From Arachnopeziza araneosa (Eukaryota > Ascomycota > Leotiomycetes > Helotiales > Arachnopezizaceae): DNA of 64,000 bases. The translations under genes were made by a program, and so were the position numbers. The stretch spans positions 67,278 through 131,277 of the forward strand of contig QYAI01000019.1 in assembly GCA_003988855.1 (NCBI GenBank), given 5' to 3'. The notes under the pieces were generated by a model. The model saw only the letters and a list, made by a program, of their open reading frames with translations, did not search any database and had not been told where the DNA came from. Shown in pieces: positions 13,081-24,548 of this stretch (the stretch's first letter is position 1; the number at the start of each line of letters is the position of its first letter).

Positions 13081-14036
13081 ACGTGAGAAGGGGCCAGCTC
13101 GCAGAAGGGAGGGAGCATTACTGGTCTTGTCATTCAGATTGCCAATTGCAATGCCACCCCCAGATCATGGTCGAGTCCATTTCCTGACTGTACTGTCTAC
13201 ACTGGGCCCTTGGGGTTCATTCAAGAGCGCCCCCAACTGAACCAGCACCACCTCCACCCGTCGGCGCATAACACAGTTCGAGCACTCTGACAGAAACACT
13301 CCAAGACGCCTGAAGCATCCAGCATGCTTGCGCATCGCTCCCCGTAAATGCAGCGCGCACCCAATGACGAGCGAGGAGACTTGACTTGCCTTGCCCCTGG
13401 ATCACCCACTGCTCAGTCGCGAGCTAAGCCCTATGTTCTATAATTATCGCCCGCCGAGGAGCACGACAACGGAAGGACTCTGCTCCCTTTCTGGCTCTGA
13501 AGCCCGCGTCGGATCCAGTAGGTATCGTCAACATGGCATCTCGTCCCCTTCATCGCGGCGTTGGGGCATGGGGGAGTGGAATGTTGGCCCATCTTCGCCG
13601 AGTACACACAGCACAGGAGGCTACACTGCACCAACTCGCTGCCCCTGCACACTCCATCCATCAATTTTTGCGCATTCCTGTCCGAGTGACGCAGACTTTC
13701 GGCACTCACCTCACCTCAACTCAACCTGTGAGCTCGTCCCCCCTTCGAGGCCCTTTCGCGCGCCTTTTCCGCTTGAAACAATCTTTTCCCTGGACTTCAC
13801 TTGATATGTTTCATATCCAGGGACGTGACAAACAGAACTGCCATCTGGACGCTGGTCGCCACCCGCCCCCATGATGATCCGCAGCTTGGACCTCCCTGGT
13901 GTTGAGGACGTCGTGGTGGTGATGGTGACGGTGGTGGTGGTGGTAGTGGTGTCTCCAGCCTGAGATGCCTCAGTTCCAACGCAGTCCTCGCTCTAGCGGG
14001 GTAAGTGAGCACCGCCATTACAAGACACTTCCACCT

Positions 14037-14112
14037 CTTCCGATTCTTCTCCTTCTTCTTCTCCTTCTTCTTCTTCTTCTTCTTCTTCTTCGCCTCCCTT
14101 CTCCTCCTCCTC
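14037..14112. repeat. Pyrimidine (TTC/TCC) tract
   Basis: A run of TTC triplets with CTCCTC flanks is read directly. It is low-complexity and non-coding. Confidence 0.9.
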
Positions 14113-16651
14113 TCGCTCGCCCATCTGAATCATCTCCTACCGGTCCCATTGAGGAAATCTTCCTTTCTCAGACAACAAACAATCTACGCTTCTCGAGGCT
14201 ACGGATTCCCGCATGGGATGTTTTCAAGCACGCTGCACACAGATTGTCGTTCAACGCCGAGTGCCAATCGATGCTCGCTTTACAAATGGCGTCGTTGTAC
14301 CGCAGAATTAGCTTGGCCATCTCGCCCGACTCTCGGCACCAAGGCGTTAAATTTGGGGAGCCTCACAACCCAAACTTGCTACGTGGAAGGAGGAGAGGGA
14401 GAGTCTTGAACAAGGTCAGGGAGCCTATTGGATCGATCATCTTGACGCAAGTCGCCTTCGTGCAGGTTCTGGCACTCAAGAAATGCTAGAACGAGATTCT
14501 CTGCTTATGACAGACAACTAACTCACTCATCGACCTCTGGATCTTGGTACCCCCAGACCGAGAATCTTGTCTTACTCTGGCCAGCGCCTCTTCCGTTCGG
14601 AGCAGCCGCAGCTTCTTCTGTAAATTGCCCCTGTGGAAGCCGGACTCTTGCTTCTTCCTGCGCGACGGAACACCTCTTGATTCAGATCAAGGAGACAACG
14701 ACTATACTTGATATGACTGGTTTTCTAAGGGTGACATTTGGCATTTGACAACTGACAATTCTATCGAGCTAGCTCAGGTAATGGATCTCACTACTTTCAA
14801 TCCCTGTCTCACCGCTATTTGCTTTGCAGAGAACAGCGTTGATCCGAGAAAGTTGTCGGATGCTCAGAAGACGCCCAGTTGAAGGGTTTCCAGATGTTGC
14901 CTCGCCTGGGGACACAACATCTGAAGTGTGCCTCAGACTTCTCTTTGACTTACCTAGGAAGGCTAGGAGATGGAAGATAACACCTGATTCTGCTGTGATG
15001 TCGTGCATTTGATGTTGCAGCCGTATTCATGCCTCCCGACAATCTGTGAGAGTCATTGGAGATCTAAATTCCCAGGTAATGGCATATCTTGTTCATGCTG
15101 CGCTGGCCAAGTTCTTGACCGATCTCGCAAGGGGCCCGAAGCAGATGAATGGTTCATCAAATCTTTGCAAAGGTTAGCCCCCGACCATTCTTTACCCCGT
15201 GCCGCGCTTGGTACCCAAATCCATCACATCCCGGAATAGCTTGAATCATCAGGATCGTCATGATCCAAACCACAATGAGGAAATTGATGCGAGCATAATG
15301 GCATGGAAATTCCATTGCACGAGACTTGCTTCTGGAACAATGTGTTTCCACTCCCTTCCCTGGCTCTTGTCTGCGACACCAAGCACCAAGACGTCCACTG
15401 CTGAGGTAGATGAGAGTCGGCGTGACAGAAACCGCAGCAGGGTGCACGTGATCACCAACCGTTTTGAGGAGGGCATTTCAAACCCGTCATCCAAACTGTC
15501 TCCCTGACCACATAGATGGCCTCATCCGAACTCCCATAGGCTCGGATTTTCCAGGGACCCAGAAGAGGACTTGAAGCAATGGAATCCTGGCAGCATCTGC
15601 CTCATGAGGGGCTACACGTTTCCGCCGGCCGGATCTTGGAACGTCGATGGGATCTGTTCTTTCATGCGACGGGGCTGTTTTCAGACCATCTCCGGAGCGA
15701 CCTGGAGGAGATCATATCTCTGGTCCAGGAGAGCAGAAACGCATCTCTCGCTTTTGTTTGGAGGGGGGATGTTTTTGTCCAGTCCAGGCCAAGATCACGC
15801 GCGTGACCCGTCCCCTTCCTTGAAGAGAAACGGGAAGGGAGGCACGAACAGAGACGAACAGAGAAGGGAGGCACGAACAGAGAAGGGATGTCGGCAAAAT
15901 GAGAGGGCAAGCGCTGCCCGGTGTACAGTAGGTACTGTAAGTACCAAGTACGATAACTTATTGTAGGTAGTTACTGTACTGTACGAGCAGCATAGCCTCG
16001 ATGGCTGTATTCTTGATTCGGTCGCTGCTGCTGTGAATTATTGGCGTCGTTTCCTTCCATAACAACCGCCAATAATGGGTGATGGTTGGCAAGAGCGATG
16101 GGGCACTCATTTCCTTTCTTATCGGGAAGAGCCTAGTGGCCTGGGGGCGGTGGGCGGTGGGCTGTGATTGGCGTGCGCTGTTCTTTCCCCCAAATTAAAC
16201 ACATTCTCTGTACCTGCAGCAAGGGCGCTAACTCTCGCCTAAGCAGCCAGAAACAACTCCCTCCTCCCCCCTTCTCCGTCGACCTCGTCGTCGTTGTCGT
16301 TGTCGTCGACATCCTCCCTCCGTCTGCATCGTCCATCGTCCATCATCCATCGTCCTTGCCTCACGTCCGCCCTTCCCTCACGTCCGCCCTTCCCTCCTTT
16401 CCTTCGGGACCTTCACGTTCATTCCAACCGGCACCAGCACCGGCTTCACTCTCTCAGCCGTGCCACCTTCATTCTTTCCCACAATCACAGGACGACCACC
16501 ACGACGACGACGACGACGCCTTCTTCGGACCTCGTCGTGAACTTTGGTCCATATCCCTTCTCCCCAAAACACACCCCCCTCCCCTCATACTTTGCCGAGC
16601 AATATCTGTTGATCAAGACTCCATCTACCTTCTGCCAAACTCCTTATTACC

Positions 16652-17236
16652 ATGGCTTCGATTTCCAATCTTATTGCCCGTGGCAGCGCCCTTCTTCACG
16701 TCCGCGACGAACCAGCAAGCGCCCCAATGTCCTCCACCATGATCGATCTGCTTATCGCTCTGATGGTCCTCATCTTCGTCTCCCTCCTCTTGATCGGTGC
16801 CCTCTACTTCGTGCGCAGCCTTCGACGACGCCGCGCTATTGCACGCCAGCAACTCCCACTGCACAACGAGAAATCCGGCTCGAACCACCACCGCCGCCTG
16901 ACAGTCTCGACTGCTCCATACGGCCGCGGCTCAAGCATCTACGTTTACGACGATAAGTCCTCTATCATGAGCAGCCCTCCCCAGTCCCCAGTTCTCAAGG
17001 CCCCAGACACTGTCCCAGAGATCCGCATCACCTTTCCAGACGAGCATGACGAGTCTGGCCGACGCATGAGTGGTCGTGTAGTGGTCGTCCGGGTTGGCGA
17101 CACGGGCGTTGGCCTTGAGCCCTTGAACGAGGGAGAGCAATTACCTGCTTATGAAAAGGGGACCGGCGGCAGATTCCACTCCATCGACATGGAGCGAATT
17201 GGCGGGTTGCGAGAGAAGCCAAGCTGGTCATTATAA
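16652..17236 (+). CDS. Small single-pass membrane protein, conserved hypothetical
   Basis: An intronless 194-aa frame with ATG in a good context (ACC ATG G). A single strong hydrophobic segment at residues 31-54 is followed at once by the positive stretch RSLRRRR. This predicts one transmembrane helix with the C-terminus in the cytosol and a short outside N-terminus. The rest is polar, Ser/Pro-rich and probably disordered, and carries LPAY near residue 166, which resembles the LPxY/PPxY motifs read by Rsp5/Nedd4-family ubiquitin ligases. I do not recognise the family and assign no function. The frame is supported by its length, clean start and GC-rich codon use rather than by homology. The 5' side is a long pyrimidine-rich leader. 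Confidence 0.7.
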   Translation: MASISNLIARGSALLHVRDEPASAPMSSTMIDLLIALMVLIFVSLLLIGALYFVRSLRRRRAIARQQLPLHNEKSGSNHHRRLTVSTAPYGRGSSIYVYDDKSSIMSSPPQSPVLKAPDTVPEIRITFPDEHDESGRRMSGRVVVVRVGDTGVGLEPLNEGEQLPAYEKGTGGRFHSIDMERIGGLREKPSWSL

Positions 17237-18596
17237 GCATCTCGTCCCCTCCAACACTCTCCCCAGTTCATTCTCTAGACCAATTGGCTGGTACCTGCAC
17301 ATAAATACACCGACCTCTAACTCGCTGTACATGACCTACTTTTCTTTCTTTCAGACGCCTCTACAACAACAACAACAACACCATTTGCTTGCTACCGAGG
17401 ATTGGAGTCTTCTCTGGGTTGGGACTATGGATGATGGAACGTTGCTTACGTTCCGTACATTATGAAGCAAAGGACCTGCGCTAACCTGCTCGACTGGTAT
17501 CTCTACCACCACTATTTCACATCTCGTCGAACTCTCGGAAGTCCGCCTGGCTCTGGAGGGATGGAGGGATGGAAGATATTATCTTACCTGATGTTCATTA
17601 GCGGGTGATGGGAGAACAGGAAAGACAAAGAGAGATACTTCGACACTGTACTTAATGTATTCTACGTAATTCCAGAATTTGTTTATGCATGAAATGTGTT
17701 GTGCGCTAGCTTTGATGTCATCTTGCATCGCCCTCCACCGCTGTCTTCATGCGGTTAATCTCAAGGTAGGAACAAAACTTGAAACTTGAAACACGCTGAC
17801 TACTGGCTTCTCGCCTTGGAGAATCACAATCCTCATGTGTGCTCAGTGGGAGGCTCAAGGGAATAGCAAACCATCTCCTTCATCCAGGGGCAGCTAACCA
17901 CCCTTAAAGGGGGTTCGCTAGAGATGGAGGGAAATTTGAAAACTTCAACATGTCCCAAACGGCAACTGTACCCTTTTCCTAAGAAAACCTTAATTCAATC
18001 TACTTGTAACAAAAACATCGCTCGGCCTCGTGCGTTTCATACTTTCATCGTTTTGTCTTGACAGCTGTAACATTTGTTTGAGTAAGACAGACTGGTCGGA
18101 GTAATATGCTAGACGTTAGTGCTGGCTAACTTATATGGAATACTTCAATATTGAGATGCCTCGTGTTGATTGATCTATGATACTAGCTAACTAGCTAAAC
18201 GTCTCATACCCGACTGTCACCATGAATTCTTTGTCCATTCCCTTATGCATGAGAATGATGTCCACCAACGAGGAACTATCTATGAATCAAGCATCATGCT
18301 AAAGAGCCACCCCTTAGAAGTAAAGTCTAATAGCATGTCCACGAACGCAGAAAGCAAATATTACAAAGGTTTGGTGAAGTAAGAAAAGACGAGCAAATCA
18401 TGGAAATCTACCCATTTTCTCTCCCAACCTCTGATAAAACCGTCAACGCCTAAACGTCCTAGGAAATGCAAATGTATGATGTTCGATTCGTGGTTCCGAA
18501 AATCGAAGGTTCGGGCGAGGAACCGATTGAGTCGACTAAGTCTCTACCAACGTCTGTTACCACCAAGTGGTGCAGAGTTGGAAGAGGTAAAACCTC
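17237..18596. other. Convergent intergenic region (3' sides of membrane-protein gene and dbp2)
   Basis: About 1.36 kb, AT-richer than the flanks, with CAA repeats near 17368. No coding frame is supported. It presumably contains both 3' UTRs. Confidence 0.5.
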
Positions 18597-21015
18597 CTAC
18601 CAGCGACCTTTGTTAGTTCCATCAGCAGATGGAACAGGGGTGAAAGGGAGCAAATTTGACTCACCTCCTCGTCCACCACCTCTTCCTCCACGGAAGCCAC
18701 CTCCACCATATCTTCCACCTCCGCCACCACCACCACCGTATCTAACCATCTCAGCGAGACGTGGGTCAATGTGTTGCTTTGCCTCCGTGAGAACCGAGAC
18801 GAGATCACGAGCCTGCTTAGAATCTACAAGAGAGTGTCAGTAATTTTTCCATAATCAAATTGGGTAAGCATACTGTCAGTGGTGAAGAAAGTAATGGCAG
18901 TTCCCTTGGCACCAGCCCGGCCAGTACGACCAATACGATGAATATAATCCTCAGAATTGTTGGGATAATCATAATTCAACACGTGAGTAATGTTGCGTAC
19001 ATCTTCATTGAATGGTTAGCAAGAACAAAAGAAGTGTATAGCAACGTTCCAAGGCGGCTAGTGATGAAAGTGCATGGAATGCACCCAATACTCTCTCAGC
19101 ATTTGACAGATACTGTCCATTGCGGGTTTATGCCAGGGTAGGTGATCCACACATCCAGGTCCTCTGGTTTGGGAGTCTTGGAGACAACTTGATCAAATCA
19201 AGAGATGCCAATTCTATTCTAGTACCAGGGTAAGTACTTTGAGTTCAGAATTACTAGTGAAGCACAATTCATGCTGCACCGCTGATCCAAGACACCCTAT
19301 GAGAGAGAACCAAAAGACACGAAAGAACCCGGGCATGTTAACGCAAACTAGAAAGCGCCGTAGCGTTGAGAGTAGAGCACTAATATGTAGACGACTGGGC
19401 GTTGCTGTGCAGGGGGATGGGGATTTTATCATACCAATACCACGGGAAGCTACGTCGGTAGCAACCATGATGGGACTCTTGCCAGTCTTGAATTCGTTCA
19501 AAACCCAATCACGCTCATTCTGTTGCTTATCACCATGGATGGCTGTGAACAGTTAGTCAATGCCCAATATATCCTTGACGAAGACTCACAAAGTGCCGGC
19601 CATCCATCTTGTCTAAGGAAGCGTGTAATATCGTCAGCAACACGCTTAGTTCCTGTAAAGATCAAGATCTTGTTATCCTTATCCTCCATAATCTTCTCGA
19701 GATGCTTGGTCATCTTGTCACGCTTCTCAAACTCTGAAACAACCTCAACAACTTGAGTGATTCTATGGTTAGCAGAAAGCTCCAAGGAACCAATGTTGAC
19801 CTGGATGAAGTCGTTCAAGTAATCAGAAGCGAGTGCACGAACTTCCTTTGGCCAAGTAGCAGACCACATACAGGTTTGACGATCAGGACGAATCTGGCCA
19901 AGAATCTTACGGATCTGAGGTTCGAAACCCATATCCAACATGCGATCGGCCTCATCAAGGACGAGGTAGGTCACACGGCGAAGGTTAGTCTTTCCAGATT
20001 CTAACATATCGATGAGACGGCCAGGTGTGGCAATGCAAACTTCAACACCCTTGGCGAGATCACGAATCTGTGTACCCTTGGGGACACCACCGTAAACACA
20101 GGTGTTTCGAATGCGGGATGATTTACCAAATTTAGTGATCTCTTGCTGAATTTGAACTGCTAACTCACGGGTGGGAGCCAAAACCAGAACAATCGGGCCA
20201 TCTCCAGGGGCGAGAAGTGGTTGGGCATTAATGTGAACGATAGCTGGTAGGCAGTAGGTTAAAGTCTTACCAGATCCTGTCTCTGCGATACCAACAACGT
20301 CACGTCCGGAAAGCGCCATTGGCCAGCCTTGGGATTGAATAGCTGTAGGGGCTGGGAAACCTTGTGCCTTGACTTCGCTCATGACATAGGCAGGGAAACC
20401 TGCTTCATCAAAAGTCTCAACAGGTCGAGGGACCTCTCGTCCTTGAACAGAGATTCCATGTTGGTTTCGGAACTTGATAACATCGGCCTCAGAACGTCCA
20501 CTTACGAGCGGATCCTCCTTGTAGAATGACTTCTCGAATTTAGGAAGGTTATTGAAGTCTATAGATATATCAGCTTTTGCTGTGGAATCATCTGTTTCAG
20601 TGACTTTACCCTGTTTTTGTAAGTTGGCTCCCAACTGTGACATTCGGTCCCCGCCTTGGCCATACCCTCCACCTCCGCCATATCCATTTCCTTGATAGCC
20701 ACCATTACCACCATGGCCACCGGAATGTCCGTTGCCACCACCATACCCACTGTGAAATATCAGCATTTTGATACTTAAATGTATGAAAAGGGTCAAAATG
20801 AAGTGGCTTTGCGTGAGTGAATGATAGTTCGCCCTCAAAAGGCGATGTAATATCTTCACACAAAGCCGCGGAGTGCATAGAAATCCACGCAATAAAAACT
20901 AGACTTGGGGTGATTACCCTTGGTGGCCTCCGTTAGAAAAACCATTCTCTCCGCGGTCGCGGTTATATCCACCTCCCCTACCACCCCCTCCATATCCCCC
21001 GTTACCGAAGCTCAT
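18597..21015 (-). CDS. dbp2: DEAD-box ATP-dependent RNA helicase DBP2 (p68/DDX5 family)
   Basis: This is a nuclear RNA helicase for rRNA processing, mRNP assembly and nonsense-mediated decay. Six exons (21015-20918, 20749-19590, 19542-19435, 19002-18874, 18823-18665, 18607-18597) give 554 aa. The order is an N-terminal Gly-rich RGG-like segment, then Q motif, AETGSGKT (188-195), PTRELA, TPGR, DEAD (298-301), SAT (329-331), then the helicase C domain with ATDVASRGID and HRIGRTGRAG, and a C-terminal GGGRGG/RGRG tail. Introns are 168, 47, 432, 50 and 57 bp. The 432-bp intron splits the Asp codon of RGID, the region where yeast DBP2 has its long conserved intron. The last exon is only 11 nt including the stop. 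A TCACGTGA box lies about 295 bp upstream of the start. Identification is very strong. Confidence 0.95.
19003..19434 (-). other. Long intron 3 of dbp2
   Basis: Donor GTATGA after RGI, acceptor AAG preceded by GCTAAC 14 bases upstream. At 432 bp it is far longer than most introns here and does not stay in frame. Its place in the C-terminal helicase domain matches, as far as I recall, the yeast DBP2 intron implicated in negative autoregulation. Confidence 0.85.
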
Positions 21016-21903
21016 GTTGACTTTGTTTGATGCCGTTGGGCTATTGCCTCGCGATTGTTCAGGGAGGAATGCACGAGACTCGAAGGTTGCAGAGAAAGAA
21101 TCTTAGAAAGCAGTGTACTAGAATCGCGCTTGAGACAGAGGCAAAGATGCGAGAAGGCGACTCTATGTAAATCGTTGACGAAGAGAAAGGTGTCGACGAC
21201 GTTTGTTGATGATGGCAAAGGAGGGTTGCGATTGCGGAAATATCTTTTTTGGCAGGAATCGAAACGCTAACGCAAAGAAAATTTGGCGCTAAACTCTAAC
21301 AGCCACTCACGTGATATCAAACACCCCTGGTTGTTGGCAACATTTCCGCAGACTTTTTCTACTGGTTACGAATAAGGCCAAAACCCTAGGCAATGCAATT
21401 CAGGTATTTCAATGTGACGTCTTGAAAATCAAAGTTCTAGTTGGCTAGTTTGTACATGGGTTCTTGCCACTACATCCCCTTCCCTATTTCGTCCTCGATG
21501 TCTCTCGTCAAAGTGGTTTGTGTGTGTAAAAACTGAGTATAAATTGAAGTAAAAGTCGGAGATGCTCAATAGCTATCATGGTAAAAATATCAGTTATCTC
21601 ATCATAGACAAGAAATTTGCCAGCTTGGCCTTTCCATTCGAGTTCATATAAAACCCAACCAAAAATCAAACAAAACAATCATCAGCTCATACTTATCGTG
21701 CGTATCGGGTAGCTATGAAAGTAGGTTGGATGCGGATTCACCTTTTGGGATTGAAATGCCTCCGCGTACATGTTATCTCATGGGACAAGTTGATCAAACC
21801 AAGCGAAACATAACAGGTCTAGAGATGAATTTGAGATCACTGTTAGGAGAACCTCTTAGATCTCCAAACACCACCATTTCATTCTAATCCTATCTATTCA
21901 CGT

Positions 21904-24180
21904 CTATCTTATACCAGTTCCCATATCCCAGAATCCTGTTTCCATCTTATAAGTTAGTCAAGTGGCCGAGGTCGCAGAGATCCTGAGTTACCTTAGTTCC
22001 ATGGATGAAGATTTGGACGAGATTTTCAATCCGGGAAGGCGATTCATTGACCGCGTTTCTTTCGAGCAATTCTTTTATCTTGTTAGTTTTAGTAAAGAAA
22101 GGGGGCCTAGGAATCCTACGGGAGCCCACTCTCACTGCTTCTACATAATCTTCGGCCACATAGTTCTCGATCCACTCCCAGTAAATATTTCCCTCTCTTT
22201 TGGTTTTTGGGTCAGCATGAAGGCGTTTAGCAATCACGCCATATCCGATCAAGCAAGGTGCGAGGGCAACTTGGAGAGCAAACCAGTCTTGGGACTGTCC
22301 AATATCAAGAGCCCATCTTGTATACGCCGTGCAGGCTTAAAAACTAATTAGTTCTCTTCAGTGTTAAGACTCAGCTCAGTACCTTGGCTTTCTTCCGTGG
22401 ATTCCATTTCTTCTTTTGTTATGCCAAACCCTTTACAGTATTCGATATGAAGCCCCATCTCGTGGCTAATGTGTGACACAATTTTAGTTGACTTTGATTT
22501 ATTAGTTTTCAAGTTATCCGGGCGGGGTTTCCAGAACTACCGCTATATTGTCTTCTATAGTTTTAGCTTTGTACCCAGCCAGGGCATTCTCCCAAAAGTT
22601 AGTACATGATTTGGCAGAATGTATAGAAGGGGTTTGAAGAAAAGAAAAGTTGAGCTCCTAGGGTATGTCCTAAACAGGTACAAGCAATCCTAAAATAGCT
22701 CCTAAATTTCGACTTTCAAAGAAGAGAGCAAGTTGGTATGAAAGTTTGGCTTACAGCTCTTGCAAATTGTACCTGTAGATATTAGCACTTCTCGTTGTTG
22801 AAATAATCCGAGACCAACCAGGAATAAATAGTCCTGGATGAGATAGTATTTGAAAGCGTCGATAGATAAAGTACCATCCGCGAGACCGGCCACGAATTTA
22901 TGCTCAGTATGATCTCTCCAAGGTTTCTGAACGTCTGGTCTTTCCAAAAGGTATTCAATGAAGTATCCCCTGAAGGTAATTAAGAACCACAATATGCTAA
23001 GTACGCGTTTGTCACTTACGGAGAAAACGGCAAGGCGTAAGTTGAGTGGAGATGGTTGATGGGACCATTTCCATGGCCCATGTTGATTGACATCTTTATC
23101 CCTACTTCAACATATTGACAGGAACGCTTCACAGCATTTATGATGTCGGAGCCGTTGGCGAGATGTGAAGCAATAGCAGCTAAAACTTTGAGAATTGCCC
23201 GCATTTACGCGTTTACGAAGACTACTTACATGCTAACGAGCATCCGGTTCCATGGGTATTTTTCGAATTCTGATACGCAGTCGTGATTTGAGTTATTCTT
23301 CCGTCTCCATAAAGTATATTAACTATGAAATCTCGCTCTTCAATAGCCTTGGCTGCACTCCCATCCTTTTTGAATGGAAGATGCCCTCCTTTGACAAGCA
23401 CATACTTTGGCCCAAGCGATTGAACAGCCTTGGCTACCTCGATTAGATCACCAATGCTTTGAGGACCATGGACCGGTTCTCCAGCATCAGACAAAAGGCT
23501 CAAAGCTTCGGGAACATTTGGCGTTAATATTGTGGCATATGGAATGAGATGCTCTCGAAGCTGACGAACAGCTTCATTTGGTAGTAATTGAGAGCCGCTT
23601 GTTGATATCATCACCTAGGGATGTCAGATCTAACATCTTTGACAAATAACCCAAAGCATACAGGATCTACAACAATAGTCTTTAAGTTATATTTAATAAT
23701 AGACTCTTCCACGACTTTTATCGTGTCTACCGAAGCGAGCATACCTTTGTAAGGTTAGTATTAGAGGACGAGCTCAAGGTAAGAAAATGCGTTGGAAAAG
23801 TGCTCGCAAGAGAATACCCGTCTTGACAACATCCACATCAATGTCAGTGAGGGAAGCATCGATCATTTTGCGAACAAATTCCGGAGGAGTGTAATGAATG
23901 TCGTTGACACCAAGAGTATTTTGTGCAGTGAGCGCAGTACAGGCCGTTAGGGAATAGCAGCCATGTGCAGCCAGCACTCTCTGATCAGCTTCGAGGCCTC
24001 TGCTTCGAGGTCAATTGTGTTCTTTACAGCGGTTCTGAAAAGCCTCACGCTCCTCCAGAGCTATCAGAGCCGGCAACTAGGCATGAATTAGCATAAACTG
24101 GTTTCCACAGCCGATAACGAGTTCCTTCGAGATTTCTTGCCGTCGACAAACTCACTAACAAGAACTCGTCCAGGAGCCAT
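21904..24180 (-). CDS. thi20: Bifunctional hydroxymethylpyrimidine (phosphate) kinase / TenA-type thiaminase II (THI20 family)
   Basis: Thiamine-pathway enzyme. The N-terminal ThiD-like domain phosphorylates HMP to HMP-PP; the C-terminal TenA domain hydrolyses thiamine or salvages degraded pyrimidine. Splicing by reading restores an uninterrupted family sequence: MAPGRVLVIAGSDSSGG at the start, then VDPVMISTSGS, LVKGGHLP and THGTGCSLASAIASHL. The TenA part follows with YLIQDYLFLVQFARA, HISHEMGLHIEYCKGFG, TAYTRWALDIG, YWEWIENY and a terminal TGFWDMG. At least 12 introns lie in 2.3 kb, including exons of 28 nt (24049-24076) and 18 nt (22755-22772). It is divergent from the SDR at 24549 (368 bp apart). 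I saw no TPP-riboswitch core upstream. Domain assignment is strong; individual splice sites are inferred. Confidence 0.9.
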
Positions 24181-24548
24181 TGTCGTCTTCAAGAACTAAA
24201 GGATGGGTGGGCTCTAAAGAGTAAGGCAAGCGGAGAGATTCCGGACACATCTTTAAGTTGGTTAGTAAGCGATGTTGGTGGCATCTCGGGCCCGAGCTTC
24301 CAGCCCGAGTCCCGCACTCGTTGAATGCTTACATAGACGGACGCCCGAACCTTCAGACGTTGTTGTTGGCTTGTAGCGACATGCACCTATTTTCCATAGC
24401 GGCTGTTTAATTTAGAGCCCGCCTTGAAGTATAAAAGTGAAGTGAATCTCTTCCTTTGATATCTTTTTCTTGTATTCCTCATCCCTTACTCATTCATCGC
24501 TCATCCCGACGCCAACCCTGCTTCACTTCCACCACTTACCACAACACC

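Larger units (their letters stand above)
11903..16651. other. Gene-free region with multiple microsatellites between divergent puf3 and a small membrane-protein gene
   Basis: About 4.7 kb with no supportable coding gene. It holds a GGT run (about 12598-12622), a long GGGAGA/GGCAGA hexamer array (about 12925-13080), another GGT-like run (about 13911-13950), a TTC tract (about 14040-14090), a GAAGGGAGGCACGAACAGA-type direct repeat (about 15830-15890) and a tandem 17-base duplication near 16361-16395. It probably contains promoters and 5' leaders of both flanking genes, since pyrimidine-rich strands face each gene. Long frames over the repeats are repeat artefacts. Confidence 0.5.

Noticed and set aside
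12669..13133. 154-aa minus-strand frame rich in Pro/Leu
   Set aside because: It is a translation of the purine hexamer array with no other coding evidence.
24181..24420. Possible TPP riboswitch upstream of THI20
   Set aside because: I looked for the CTGAGA and GCGNAGGGA core elements on the gene's strand and did not see them.
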